This document shows positions 33,011-41,805 of a stretch of DNA of 64,000 nucleotides, in pieces. The notes under the pieces were generated by a model, which was given only the letters and a program-made list of their open reading frames with translations, made no database searches and was not told the origin of the DNA. The number at the start of each line of letters is the position of its first letter. The first letter of the stretch is position 1. A program made the translations under genes and the position numbers. This stretch comes from JABIBT01 sp964481835 (GTDB lineage Archaea > Nanobdellota > Nanobdellia > SCGC-AAA011-G17 > PNOQ01): contig CAYZTT010000001.1 of the NCBI GenBank assembly GCA_964481835.1, forward strand, positions 48,283-112,282, read 5' to 3'.

Positions 33011-35108
33011 GGAAGAGGTTGAGAAGTTAGTTCAAAAGTATACTTCTAAGCTAGAGAAGAACATAAAGCGGGATGTTGAGCAACCTAAGAAGAATTCTGA
33101 ATTCTCTAGAGAATATGATAAATTTCGGAAGGAGGCCATGTCTAATGCTTCTGGAAGGTATGAGCGAATGGCAAAATTCGCAGGGAATATTATTAAGACT
33201 AAACCTAATGATAAAATTGTATCTCCGCTTCAAGAAAGCATAGATATAGCACACCTTAATATTAGTGTTAATGATGCGTCTAGTTTTGGTGTTTTTTATT
33301 CTTTATTACTGGGAATAGTAGCATTACTTTTAGGTGTAGTTGCTTATGTTTTTGAGTTAGTTGGTGTTGCATTATTTTTGGGCTTGGTTTTTTTGATTTC
33401 TCTATTGATGATTGGGCCACTAACTAAGATTCCAATTAATCTTGCAACAAAATGGAGAATTAAGGCAGGTAATCAGATAGTGTTGTGCATATTGTATATT
33501 GTTATCTATATGAGGCATACTTCTAATTTAGAAAATGCAATTAAATTTGCTTCAGATCATATTGGTGGACCTATTGCATTAGATTTGAGAAAAGTTTTTT
33601 GGGATGTAGAAGTAGGAAAATATTCAAATATCAAAGAAAGCTTAGATCGTTATTTAAGATTATGGAGGAATCACAATTTATCCTTTGTAAATTCTGTTCA
33701 TTTAATTGAAAGTAGCTTGTTTGAACCGGGTGAGGAGAGGAGATTGACTTTGCTGGATAAATCTTTGCAGGTAATTTTAGATGGAGTGTATAGTGATATG
33801 CTGAGATATGCTCATGATTTGAAAAATCCCATAACTATGTTGCATATGCTTGGAGTTATTCTTCCAATTTTAGGACTGGTTATATTCCCTTTGCTGGGTG
33901 CATTTATGGGAGGATACATTAAGTGGTATCATTTATTGATATTGTATAATGTGTTGTTGCCTTTACTAGTCTACACTATAGGCACAAATATCTTGAGCAA
34001 AAGGCCGTCGGGGTATTCTGAAAATTTAATTGGGTTTGAAGGGAAGCGAGGACCCGCGTTTCTTTCGTTTATTGTTTTTCTATTATTATTTTTAGTTGGG
34101 ATTAGCCCATTCATTGCATATGTCTCTGGAGTTGGAGGAGATCCTGAATTCTTGGGGATGCCATTCTTTGATTTTGATGAACAAGGAGGGAAAGTTTATG
34201 GGCCATATGGTTCTGGAGCATTATTATTGGGACTCTTTATCCCACTTAGTTTTGCCTTAAGTATTGGGATGTATTATCGTATGAAAACGAAAAATCTGCT
34301 CAAATTGAGAGATGAGACTAAGAAATTAGAAGCAGAATTCTCTTCTAGTCTATTCCAGCTGGGTACTAGGATTGGAGATGGAATTCCTACGGAGAGTGCG
34401 TTTAAAGATGTGGCTCAGACAATGGAAGGAACTCCGGCAGGCGGATTGTTTAGAAAAATCCATAACAACCTTTCAAAGTTAGGAATGAGTTTAAGAGATG
34501 CAATCTTTGATAGAGAGCGGGGGGCACTTGCAGATTATCCGAGTCCTTTAGTTGAGAGTTCCATGGAAGTTTTAGTTGAAAGTGCAAAGAAAGGGCCACA
34601 GGTTGCTTCACAATCTTTGATTAGTATCTCTAATTATGTTAATTCGGTTAGGAATGTGGGAGAGAGATTGAAAGATCTGATGTCCGACATTATTTCTAGT
34701 ATGAAAAGCCAGATTAGTTTTATGGCACCCGTTATTGCAGGGATTGTGGTGGGAATCGGAAGTATGATTGTTGGAGTAATTTCTCAATTAGGAAGCGTTT
34801 TGGATAAAGCTGCATCTGGAGGATCGGATGTTAGCAGTAATTTGACTAATTTAACGGATCTATTTAGTAAATTTGATACCATTCCCCCTTACTTCTTTCA
34901 AATAATAGTGGGGATATATGTTGTTCAAATTATTTATATTTTGACTATCTTGGCTAATGGAGTTGAATTTGGTGTCGATAAATTAAATGAGCAGAGTAGT
35001 TTGGGAAGGAATTTGTTGAAGAGTGCTTTACTTTATACAATTGTTAGTTTTATTGTAGTTTTGATATTCAATAGGCTTTCCTTGTTTGTGTTACAGAATG
35101 TAACGTAA
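32994..35108 (+). CDS. Type IV filament membrane platform protein (FlaJ/TadC-like)
   Basis: 704 aa with two T2SSF-type helical bundles (about 170-330 and 435-600) separated by TM helices; hydrophobic segments at about 102-140, 277-330, 348-385 and 405-425, plus two at the C-terminus (about 640-700). It would form the inner membrane base on which the ATPase acts. It overlaps the ATPase gene by 17 bp, so it is translationally coupled. Size is larger than FlaJ (about 550). Eleven small pilin-like genes follow immediately. Confidence 0.9.
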   Translation: MQHIPKEEVEKLVQKYTSKLEKNIKRDVEQPKKNSEFSREYDKFRKEAMSNASGRYERMAKFAGNIIKTKPNDKIVSPLQESIDIAHLNISVNDASSFGVFYSLLLGIVALLLGVVAYVFELVGVALFLGLVFLISLLMIGPLTKIPINLATKWRIKAGNQIVLCILYIVIYMRHTSNLENAIKFASDHIGGPIALDLRKVFWDVEVGKYSNIKESLDRYLRLWRNHNLSFVNSVHLIESSLFEPGEERRLTLLDKSLQVILDGVYSDMLRYAHDLKNPITMLHMLGVILPILGLVIFPLLGAFMGGYIKWYHLLILYNVLLPLLVYTIGTNILSKRPSGYSENLIGFEGKRGPAFLSFIVFLLLFLVGISPFIAYVSGVGGDPEFLGMPFFDFDEQGGKVYGPYGSGALLLGLFIPLSFALSIGMYYRMKTKNLLKLRDETKKLEAEFSSSLFQLGTRIGDGIPTESAFKDVAQTMEGTPAGGLFRKIHNNLSKLGMSLRDAIFDRERGALADYPSPLVESSMEVLVESAKKGPQVASQSLISISNYVNSVRNVGERLKDLMSDIISSMKSQISFMAPVIAGIVVGIGSMIVGVISQLGSVLDKAASGGSDVSSNLTNLTDLFSKFDTIPPYFFQIIVGIYVVQIIYILTILANGVEFGVDKLNEQSSLGRNLLKSALLYTIVSFIVVLIFNRLSLFVLQNVT

Positions 35109-35141
35109 GGCTTATAAAACTCTATTCTCCTTTAGAATATA

Positions 35142-35258
35142 ATGAAAAGAGGAGAGCTTTCTTCGGGTTTGAGTACAACTATTGTCATATTACTTATTAT
35201 TATTGCACTGGCATTATTGTATTTCTTTGTTATTAGGGGGGTGAATAGCCTTGCATAA
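35142..35258 (+). CDS. 38-aa mini-pilin-like protein
   Basis: 38 residues: MKRGELSSGLSTT followed by a hydrophobic helix (about 14-31) and a short tail. The R-G-E-L sequence fits the archaeal class III (type IV pilin-like) processing motif, and almost the whole mature product would be the hydrophobic stalk. An overlap of 8 bp with the next gene's TTG start and its place as the first gene after the platform support reality. A TATA-like GGCTTATAAAAC lies about 26-30 nt before the ATG (35109-35120), fitting a leaderless start. Confidence 0.6.
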   Translation: MKRGELSSGLSTTIVILLIIIALALLYFFVIRGVNSLA

Positions 35259-36060
35259 TAAGAAAGGAGATGTGAGTATAATTGTAAAGGCAATCCTTGT
35301 TTTGTTAGCAGGAGGGATATTGTTAGCTATTTTTCCTGTTCTATTTGATGATAGCGTACATGCTATAGATAGGACCAAATGTAAGACGCAGGTAAATCTA
35401 CATTCTATTGAAATTCTTGAAGGGAAACTTCCAGGAGAGATGGATAAATGTGAGACCAATTATGTTGAAGTAAATGAAGATGATGAAGAAGAAATAAAGA
35501 AAATATTGGCGGATGAGATGTATTATTGTTGGGATCAATTTGGAGAAGGCAAGAAAGATTTTATTAGTGAATGGAGGGATAAAAGATGGTGTTTTATTTG
35601 CTCCAGGATAGATTATGATTCCGGGGTACAAAGTGATTTTCCAACTATTAATAATTTTGATTTGTACTTAAGAGATAATGAGTTTCCTTATTTTTCAAGC
35701 AACGCATCTATTTCGTTTTATGAATATCTTTTTGAAGAGAATAATGTTCCAGGAATAACACAGGATTTTAGGATAGATACCAGTAAGACTAGTTATGTGG
35801 TATTCTTTGCGGATAAAGAAAAGAACTGGAATGATATGGGGAAGGGTCTTGGAATCGGAGTTGGAGGTGGAGTTGCATTGTGTGCCGCAGGAATATTAGT
35901 TTCTCCGCTTTCTGGAGGAGCTTCTATTTTACTCTGTGGAACGGGGGTTGTAAGTTCTGTTCTTGGAGTTGGGTATGCAGCAAATCACCATCCTGATTTT
36001 TCATCCGGAATTTATATCGGAGATGCAGCAGGAGCTGCTGGAGCGTGTAGGGGAACATGA
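35251..36060 (+). CDS. Pilin-like protein with extracellular domain and C-terminal TM hairpin
   Basis: 269 aa from TTG 35251. KKGDVS followed by a hydrophobic helix (about 11-30) matches a class III processing site. An extracellular domain follows, with three Cys-containing segments (TKCKTQ, DKCETN, RWCFICSR), then a Gly-rich hydrophobic pair near the C-terminus (about 196-245) that could re-enter the membrane. Overlaps the preceding mini-pilin by 8 bp and the following gene by 4 bp (ATGA at 36057-36060). The role in the filament is inferred. Confidence 0.65.
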   Translation: MHNKKGDVSIIVKAILVLLAGGILLAIFPVLFDDSVHAIDRTKCKTQVNLHSIEILEGKLPGEMDKCETNYVEVNEDDEEEIKKILADEMYYCWDQFGEGKKDFISEWRDKRWCFICSRIDYDSGVQSDFPTINNFDLYLRDNEFPYFSSNASISFYEYLFEENNVPGITQDFRIDTSKTSYVVFFADKEKNWNDMGKGLGIGVGGGVALCAAGILVSPLSGGASILLCGTGVVSSVLGVGYAANHHPDFSSGIYIGDAAGAAGACRGT

Positions 36061-36209
36061 AGAAAGGACAACTATTATGGGAAAATATCTCTAAATGGGC
36101 ATTGGCAATAATATTATTGGTAATTGTAGCATTACTTATTTACTTCAATAGGGAAAAACTTATTGAACTAGTTGATAAGATTAAACTTATTTTAAAATAT
36201 GGTGGTTAG
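36057..36209 (+). CDS. 50-aa mini-pilin-like protein
   Basis: 50 residues. KKGQLLWEN gives a K-G-Q-L class III-type site, then a hydrophobic helix (about 14-30) and a Lys-rich amphipathic tail (REKLIELVDKIKLILK). The start codon overlaps the upstream stop as ATGA, a strong indication of coupling. It resembles the 38-aa and 54-aa products in design, not in sequence. Confidence 0.6.
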   Translation: MKKGQLLWENISKWALAIILLVIVALLIYFNREKLIELVDKIKLILKYGG

Positions 36210-36211
36210 AT

Positions 36212-36910
36212 ATGGTTAGCATTGTCTCAAAGGAACTTGTGTACGGGATTTTGACTATAGTGATAATCTTGGGGGTTGTCATGGCTTTTCAGTTTATTCC
36301 TCAAGTTAAAGAGAAATTTGATGAAGTTATTGGAAGATTTGATATTCTATTGCCACAAGAGGTCAGGGATGCAGAGGATCAGTTTGAGACATATTTTAAG
36401 GATAGGTTTGTTGACTATTTTATAGATTGTAGAGATTCTGCCAATACAAATTGCTGGTGTACTAATAACACATTTGGAATTCCTTCTCAGTTTTCTGTTA
36501 AGGTTTATGAAAAGAGAGGTACAAGAATTGAATTGAAAAATAATAAAGGATCTACCTTTGCAGAATACGTCTTTGCAAATGTTCAACCATGTTTAATTAC
36601 ACAACAAGGGGAGTTTGCAATTGCAGAACTAAAGGGAGGATATTTCTCTATTAAGGGGGGAGGGATCGGCCCCTCTAATGTTATCTTTGAAACAGAGCAA
36701 CCAATTGACATTTCTTCGGGAGGGGGAACCCCAAGTGGAGGAACTGCAGTGGGGGGCCACCCTGGCCAAGAAGCATTGCAATATAGTCCACAATCAGATT
36801 TTCAAAATACAGTAGATTTAGATTATTTGTTTTTCAAGACGGCTAGTGGGCAGATATGTGTGCTTGATAAAACTAGGGCCGACCAATACAAAACTTTAGA
36901 CATGTGTTAA
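36212..36910 (+). CDS. Single-TM secreted protein with disulfide-rich region
   Basis: 232 aa. N-terminal helix (about 9-28) after a short start (MVSIVSKEL) that lacks a clear K-G processing site, so it is perhaps a membrane-anchored minor subunit. The extracellular part has Cys at about 72, 79 and 81 (CRDSANTNCWC), a Gly/Ser/Thr-rich linker (about 150-190) and two further Cys near the end. The gene follows the 50-aa mini-pilin by 2 bp and belongs to the same operon. No known domain was seen. Confidence 0.62.
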   Translation: MVSIVSKELVYGILTIVIILGVVMAFQFIPQVKEKFDEVIGRFDILLPQEVRDAEDQFETYFKDRFVDYFIDCRDSANTNCWCTNNTFGIPSQFSVKVYEKRGTRIELKNNKGSTFAEYVFANVQPCLITQQGEFAIAELKGGYFSIKGGGIGPSNVIFETEQPIDISSGGGTPSGGTAVGGHPGQEALQYSPQSDFQNTVDLDYLFFKTASGQICVLDKTRADQYKTLDMC

Positions 36911-36960
36911 CCAAAAGGTTTAAAAATATATTAGAACAAGGATAAGAAGAGGTGGATATA

Positions 36961-37323
36961 TTGAACAAGAAAGTGAACAAAAAGGGCCAAGAGTTATCAA
37001 CTAATACAATTATTATAGTAATTCTTGCGGTTTTAGTTTTGATCATTGTTGCTGTTTTCTTCACCGGAGGATTTGGAACATTTATTGATAAAATTAAGAA
37101 TTTATGGAGTAGGAGTGGACAAGATGTTGCAGAAATTGTTTTAGAATGTAACTCCTATTGTAGCAATTACGATAATACTGGTGTAGAGGCCTATAAGAAT
37201 TCGTTTTGTGAAAATGAATTTGCATTAGACGTTGATGGAGACAATAAGGTAGATCAATACGTGACGTGTGCGGATCTCGACCAAGTGAGTTGTCCGTCAA
37301 TAGGAGCAGACGACTGCTTCTAA
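36961..37323 (+). CDS. Pilin-like protein with Cys-rich head
   Basis: 120 aa from TTG 36961, chosen over an upstream GTG at 36952 because an AGGTGG Shine-Dalgarno-like sequence (36949-36954) sits 6 nt before it. NKKGQELSTNT followed by a long hydrophobic helix (to about residue 33) is the clearest type IV pilin-like signal in the cluster. The head domain carries six Cys (about 58-120), probably disulfide-bonded. It may be the major filament subunit. A stretch of about 50 nt before it includes a TATA-like TTTAAAAATA. Confidence 0.72.
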   Translation: MNKKVNKKGQELSTNTIIIVILAVLVLIIVAVFFTGGFGTFIDKIKNLWSRSGQDVAEIVLECNSYCSNYDNTGVEAYKNSFCENEFALDVDGDNKVDQYVTCADLDQVSCPSIGADDCF

Positions 37324-37338
37324 TTTTTTATTTTTAAA

Positions 37339-37503
37339 ATGGGAAAAAAAGGATTTTCTTTGTCAATAGAAACCATTGTTTACATTTTATTAGCCATAAT
37401 TGTTTTAGCTTCTTTGTTGTTTTTATTTCAAGATCAATTTAGGGGGTTTTTTGATAGTATTGGCAGATTTTTTGGTTTTGTTAACAATACTCTTCCACAA
37501 TGA
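37339..37503 (+). CDS. 54-aa mini-pilin-like protein
   Basis: 54 residues. GKKGFSLS provides a K-G-F-S class III-type site, then a hydrophobic helix (about 10-31) and an aromatic amphipathic tail (FRGFFDSIGRFFGFVNN). The TGA overlaps the next ATG (ATGA at 37500-37503). Too short for a conventional head domain, as for the 38-aa and 50-aa products. Confidence 0.62.
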   Translation: MGKKGFSLSIETIVYILLAIIVLASLLFLFQDQFRGFFDSIGRFFGFVNNTLPQ

Positions 37504-38120
37504 AACGAGGAAATTTTCTAGGATTATCTTGGACTGCTTTATTTGGGATAATTTTTGCAGTAATTTTTATTTTGTTTGCTTGGCAGGGAACTAGCTTTGC
37601 AGATATATTATTTCATTTAGGAGATGATAAAAAAGTTGATGAATCTATGGAATTTTTACAAAATAGTATCTATGAAATTAATATTGGACAATCTAAAGAT
37701 GTGGCCTTTTATTCTAATGGGGACAATGTTTATTTAATGAGTTTTAACAAGGGTTTACAGAACCCATTGGATTGTTATGATTCCGCATGCATAGTGTTAT
37801 GTAGTGATGAGAATTGTGATTCTACCTTCTATGCGAAAAAGTTACCGGATAGCGTAGAATTTGAAAACCCCGGAAAAATTGCATACTTGGGAGATTCTGA
37901 AGAAACCACGTTTAATGTAGTTATTGAGAATGTTAATGGGAAAATAAAAGTGGGCTTAGGCAATATAGACTGTAGCTTAGTTAATGATTGCACAGGATAT
38001 AGCTTTGATGAGGTCGCGTGTAACAATAATAACTGTGGTACCGATGGCGATGGTTGGGGGTGTGAGTATTCTAATTCTAAGGGGTGTATTAATTCGGCTG
38101 CACCGATGGAAACATATTAA
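37500..38120 (+). CDS. Pilin-like/minor subunit with Cys-rich C-terminus
   Basis: 206 aa. MKRGNFLGLS and a following hydrophobic helix (about 12-29) suggest a membrane-inserted N-terminus with possible processing after Gly4. A beta-rich domain (about 45-150) has four Cys (LDCYDSACIVLCSDENC); a second Cys-rich segment spans about 158-195 (C-x-N-N-N-C-G-T-D-G-D-G-W-G-C). Overlaps the upstream mini-pilin stop by 4 bp. It is the last gene before a small promoter-containing gap. Confidence 0.62.
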   Translation: MKRGNFLGLSWTALFGIIFAVIFILFAWQGTSFADILFHLGDDKKVDESMEFLQNSIYEINIGQSKDVAFYSNGDNVYLMSFNKGLQNPLDCYDSACIVLCSDENCDSTFYAKKLPDSVEFENPGKIAYLGDSEETTFNVVIENVNGKIKVGLGNIDCSLVNDCTGYSFDEVACNNNNCGTDGDGWGCEYSNSKGCINSAAPMETY

Positions 38121-38160
38121 CAAAAGTCATATAAATCCCTAGATTAGTTTTAGTATAAAT

Positions 38161-38559
38161 ATGGAAGAACCTTATAGGATGTATATTTGGCTGGGTTACA
38201 CTGGGTTGGCCCTTGCTGTTTTTTTGTTAACGTGGTTTATTCTATTTAATATTGGAAGCGGAGACAGAGTTTATGAGGAATATTTTGTGGATGATGTTGG
38301 AATGGTCATGAGTTCTGTTTTAAGTTCCAATGGGGATTTGGTTGTGGATTATAATATTAGCGAGAAGAATGGAGATTTTGATTTAGTTTTTATGGATAAT
38401 TGCGAGATTAGAATAAGTAAGAAGGGAACAACAGTTCCATATTTATCCTATCTTTGCCCCGATAATAAAGCGATTAGCCAACAAGAGGAAATAGTTAATT
38501 TAGACCATATCCGGTTTAGGATCCTGAGTGGGAGTTTAATTGTGGAGGAAGTTGGATAA
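38161..38559 (+). CDS. Single-TM membrane protein, minor subunit candidate
   Basis: 132 aa. A TM helix at about 12-34 follows MEEPYRMYIW, with no K-G processing site, then a compact extracellular beta domain (about 45-130) with two Cys. A TATA box (TCATATAAAT, about 38128-38137) lies about 27 nt before the ATG, so a separate promoter is likely. The last base of its stop (38559) is the first base of the next gene's ATG. Function inferred from position. Confidence 0.6.
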   Translation: MEEPYRMYIWLGYTGLALAVFLLTWFILFNIGSGDRVYEEYFVDDVGMVMSSVLSSNGDLVVDYNISEKNGDFDLVFMDNCEIRISKKGTTVPYLSYLCPDNKAISQQEEIVNLDHIRFRILSGSLIVEEVG

Positions 38560-39017
38560 TGTCTTTTCAATTGAGTAAGGAAGTTACGAAGATGCCATAT
38601 TATGCATTGTTTGTTATCTTTATTGCGGCAGTAATAGTGATTGGAGGGAAACTATATCTCGACCAGGATATTGCGATTGGGGGGATTGAGAACAATTTAG
38701 TTATTTCTAGAATTATTTATTCGCAAGAGTGTTTGGCAGGGGATAAAATGGGAGAGATTAATCTTAATCATTTTAATGAAAATCAAATAGTTCAATGTAC
38801 TGGAATTGAGAGTGGGAGTTCTCATGGGGTGAAGCTGGCGTTTTATTATTTGGATAACACTTCTAGGCAGGAATTGGAATTAAATAAAGAAGTTGTTAGT
38901 GCTTGTTTAATAGATCCTGATAGTAATAGGCATAAATGTGAGTATGCAAAATATTATTTTGTGAATAATGGAAAGGGGGGAATTTTGGAGATATTAGTAG
39001 CAAATGTTCATGAATAA
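38559..39017 (+). CDS. Single-TM membrane protein, minor subunit candidate
   Basis: 152 aa. The N-terminus SFQLSKEVTKMPYYA precedes a TM helix (about 13-31). The extracellular beta domain has Cys at about 57, 76, 116 and 124, so up to two disulfides. It starts one base before the upstream stop ends and overlaps the next gene by 8 bp if that starts at 39010. No known domain was recognised. Confidence 0.6.
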   Translation: MSFQLSKEVTKMPYYALFVIFIAAVIVIGGKLYLDQDIAIGGIENNLVISRIIYSQECLAGDKMGEINLNHFNENQIVQCTGIESGSSHGVKLAFYYLDNTSRQELELNKEVVSACLIDPDSNRHKCEYAKYYFVNNGKGGILEILVANVHE

Positions 39018-39561
39018 GAGGGGGCAAGAGGAAATTGGAACTTTGTTTACAATATTTGTAATTCTTATAATCTTGGTATTCTATTTTGTTTTTATTGTAT
39101 TTGGGAGGGTTGCTTCGGGACCAAATGTAGATAGTGTGATCCAAGCAAATGAAAATATCAGTACACTGAATTACTTTCCTTCTCTTTTGGGGTATTTAAG
39201 CACAGAGGTCAATTATAATGGGGCCAGTAGGAGTATGTTTTCTTTATTGGATGAATACTCTCAGGATATGACTGATCAGGGGCTGCGGGACTTTTTGAGA
39301 TTGGAGAGTGAAAAGATATTTACTCAGATGGAATATTGCACATATTCTAGTTATCCAAGCATTGATGCAGTCAAAGTAGTTTTTAAAGTTTATATTAAGG
39401 GGGATGCAGATCATACTCCAGTACAAGATGGAGAGTTTTATGGAGATGGATCCACGTTAGGTTATCCATCTGTTAAACAAAAATTAAATGGAGACATGAA
39501 TGTTTATTTAATGGCCAGGGAAAAAGTTGTAGGGCAGGGAGATTGTAATCATGTATACTAA
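39010..39561 (+). CDS. Pilin-like protein
   Basis: 183 aa from ATG 39010; ATG 39004 is two codons earlier. MNKRGQEEIG carries a clear R-G-Q-E class III-type site, followed by a hydrophobic helix (about 12-34). The head domain (about 40-180) is alpha/beta with two Cys. It overlaps the preceding gene by 8 bp and the following gene by 11 bp. Along with 36961 it is the best candidate for a processed filament subunit. Confidence 0.7.
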   Translation: MNKRGQEEIGTLFTIFVILIILVFYFVFIVFGRVASGPNVDSVIQANENISTLNYFPSLLGYLSTEVNYNGASRSMFSLLDEYSQDMTDQGLRDFLRLESEKIFTQMEYCTYSSYPSIDAVKVVFKVYIKGDADHTPVQDGEFYGDGSTLGYPSVKQKLNGDMNVYLMAREKVVGQGDCNHVY

Positions 39562-40297
39562 GAAAGGTATCCTGACTCAGTATTTGTTAATATTTACCAT
39601 TCTAACTGTGGCGATGTCTATTGGATTATTTTATCATTTAAAGGATCAGCCATATACATTTAGTATTGGGGAGATACCTCGAGATGTGATTCAAGGATAT
39701 GTAGATGTGGGAAGTTCTAAGTTTTATTTAGAAACCAAATTCGATTCTGTTTTTAATGATTCGATTAAAAAAGTTTTGAATAATTCTGGAATGTATGGTC
39801 CAATTTTAATTGACGATTATGTATTATGGAAAAAAGGGAGTATGGAATGCTACCCTAATGAGTGGAATATAATTAAAGAAAATATGATTTTAATTTTGAA
39901 AGATGAATTTGGAGGATATGGGTTTGAGGTTTCTAGGAATCAAGGCAAGACTTCATTAGTATTGGATTCTGATATTGCGCATTATAATGAAATTAATGGG
40001 ACTAGGATAAACTATTCTGAGGAATTTGCTAAACAGAGTGAAATAGGATTTGTTTTTGATGATTTCATTTTGAAAGTAGAGGATGCCAAGGATGTCGCGG
40101 ATTTATGTGTGGTTGATCAAGTTTGTTGGCAGAATCAATTTAATAATATGGGGAGTGATTATGATTTCATAGAAATGAAGGATAAGCTTTTTAAGTTCGA
40201 GCTTATTACCCAGGGATTAGAGGGCCAAATTATGGTTAAGGGTGCAGTGGATTTTGATCCTGACTATAATTTTGGGCAAGAAGAGCTAAAATGTTAA
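39551..40297 (+). CDS. Pilin-like protein
   Basis: 248 aa. MYTKKGILTQ then a hydrophobic helix (about 8-26) fits class III processing (K-G-I-L). The extracellular domain is mixed alpha/beta with few Cys (about 100, 190, 197). It overlaps the 39010 gene by 11 bp and rpa by 7 bp, so translation is coupled in a continuous chain. It closes the run of eleven small membrane/pilin-like genes. Confidence 0.66.
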   Translation: MYTKKGILTQYLLIFTILTVAMSIGLFYHLKDQPYTFSIGEIPRDVIQGYVDVGSSKFYLETKFDSVFNDSIKKVLNNSGMYGPILIDDYVLWKKGSMECYPNEWNIIKENMILILKDEFGGYGFEVSRNQGKTSLVLDSDIAHYNEINGTRINYSEEFAKQSEIGFVFDDFILKVEDAKDVADLCVVDQVCWQNQFNNMGSDYDFIEMKDKLFKFELITQGLEGQIMVKGAVDFDPDYNFGQEELKC

Positions 40298-41277
40298 AAT
40301 TTACCTACGATCAAATTGTTGATAAGATAAAAGAGGAAAAGAAACTTTCTAACGAAGAAATTGACAAATTAGTTGGTGAAAAGATAAAACAACTTTCTGA
40401 CTTAATTAGTAAGGAGGGGGCAGCACATATTGTTGCAAATCAACTTGGAGTTAAATTATTTGAGAATATTAGCCTTGAGAAGGAGATGAAGGTTAAAGAT
40501 ATTCCCCGTGGTGCCTCTAATGTTTCTTTGGTTGGGAAAGTTATGGATATTAGGGATGTTGTAAGTTTTAATAAGAATGGCAGAAGTGGAAGGGTTGTTA
40601 ATTTTAGTATTGGAGATGAAACTGGAAGTATGAGAATTGTTGTCTGGGATGAGCCCATAATTAATGAGATTGAGAAAGGTATGTTTAAACTAGAGGATGT
40701 TGTTAAGGTAAAGAATGGTTATTCTAGGGATAATAATGGGTTTGTAGAGGTGCATTTAGGAAGTAGTTCACAGATTATAGTTAACCCAAAAGATGTTAAG
40801 ATTGGAGAAGTTGCTATGACTAAACAGAAGTTAGGCAGGAAAAAGATTGAGGATGTTAAGGAAGGAGATTATACTGAGGTATTTGGAACGGTAGTTCAGC
40901 TTTTTGAACCTAGGTTTTTTAATGTTTGTAAGAAATGTGGGAAAAAAGTTAATGAAGAAAATGGAGAATTTGTTTGTAGAGAGCATGGCAAGGTTGAATA
41001 TGAGAAACGAGGAGTAATGAATTTCTTTTTTGATGATGGCTCTTCGAACATACGTGTTGTTGGTTTTGGAGAGGTCATTAATCAATTAATTAGTCACACT
41101 CAAGCAGATATAGATAATTTTTCTCCTGCTTTATTTGATGAATGGAGAAAAGAGGCATTAGGAAGACAGGTGATTGTTGAAGGGAAAGTGAACAAGAATG
41201 AGATGTTTAGTCGACTGGAAATGGTTGCTAGGAAAATCAGAGATGTTGATCCAGCAGAAATGATTAAAGAACTATGA
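40291..41277 (+). CDS. rpa: Replication protein A-like ssDNA-binding protein
   Basis: 328 aa. An N-terminal helical region (1-60), OB-fold 1 (about 65-165; VGKVMDIRDVVSFNKNGRSGRVVNFSIGDETGSMRIVVWD), then OB-fold 2 with a zinc module C-K-K-C and C-x-x-H (about 210-232) and a C-terminal stretch. It coats ssDNA in replication and repair. It overlaps the last pilin-like gene by 7 bp and the DUF457-type gene by 4 bp. The 40.3-45 kb stretch clusters ssDNA and recombination genes (rpa, radA). Confidence 0.93.
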   Translation: MLKFTYDQIVDKIKEEKKLSNEEIDKLVGEKIKQLSDLISKEGAAHIVANQLGVKLFENISLEKEMKVKDIPRGASNVSLVGKVMDIRDVVSFNKNGRSGRVVNFSIGDETGSMRIVVWDEPIINEIEKGMFKLEDVVKVKNGYSRDNNGFVEVHLGSSSQIIVNPKDVKIGEVAMTKQKLGRKKIEDVKEGDYTEVFGTVVQLFEPRFFNVCKKCGKKVNEENGEFVCREHGKVEYEKRGVMNFFFDDGSSNIRVVGFGEVINQLISHTQADIDNFSPALFDEWRKEALGRQVIVEGKVNKNEMFSRLEMVARKIRDVDPAEMIKEL

Positions 41278-41729
41278 TGTCTAAAACCCATTTTGCATTT
41301 GGTTTGCTTGTCGGTTTGTTTTTTTCTGGCATTTTTGGAATAGAGGATAAACTATTGTTTGTGTCTGTTTGCGTTTTGGCTTCTTTATTGCCTGATATTG
41401 ATATCCCCATGAGTAAGGTTGGGAGTAAGGTTAGGCCTCTTTCTTGGTTACTTAATTTGTTATTTGGGCATAGGGGGTTGATCCATACAATATTTATTCC
41501 TTTGATAATTTGGGGCATATTGTCACATTATGGGTGGAATTTGGTTGCAGCGGCTTTCTTTTTAGGATACATGAGCCATTTAATTATTGATATGTTAAAC
41601 ACGAAAGGGATAACTTTCTTTTATCCTTTGAGCAAAGTTAGGATTAATGGATTTGTGAAGGCAGGGGGAATTTTGGAATGGCTTTTGTTCTTAGCTATAG
41701 TGTTTGGGATCATATGGATTCTTGTTTAG
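41274..41729 (+). CDS. DUF457/YdjM-type membrane metal-dependent hydrolase
   Basis: 151 aa with four TM helices. Characteristic motifs are SKTHFAFGLL at 2-11, LLPDIDIPMS (about 39-48) with the Asp pair, GHRGLIHTI (about 64-72) and SHLIIDMLNTKG (about 102-113). The family contains predicted membrane phospholipase-like hydrolases induced by stress in bacteria. Overlaps the rpa stop by 4 bp. The function in archaea is unknown. Confidence 0.88.
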   Translation: MMSKTHFAFGLLVGLFFSGIFGIEDKLLFVSVCVLASLLPDIDIPMSKVGSKVRPLSWLLNLLFGHRGLIHTIFIPLIIWGILSHYGWNLVAAAFFLGYMSHLIIDMLNTKGITFFYPLSKVRINGFVKAGGILEWLLFLAIVFGIIWILV

Positions 41730-41805
41730 TAAGCTTTAAAAAGCCCGAAATAAGCACTTTTTCTAATGTTCTTAGTAATGAACAACAAGGAGTAATTAAG
41801 TAAAA

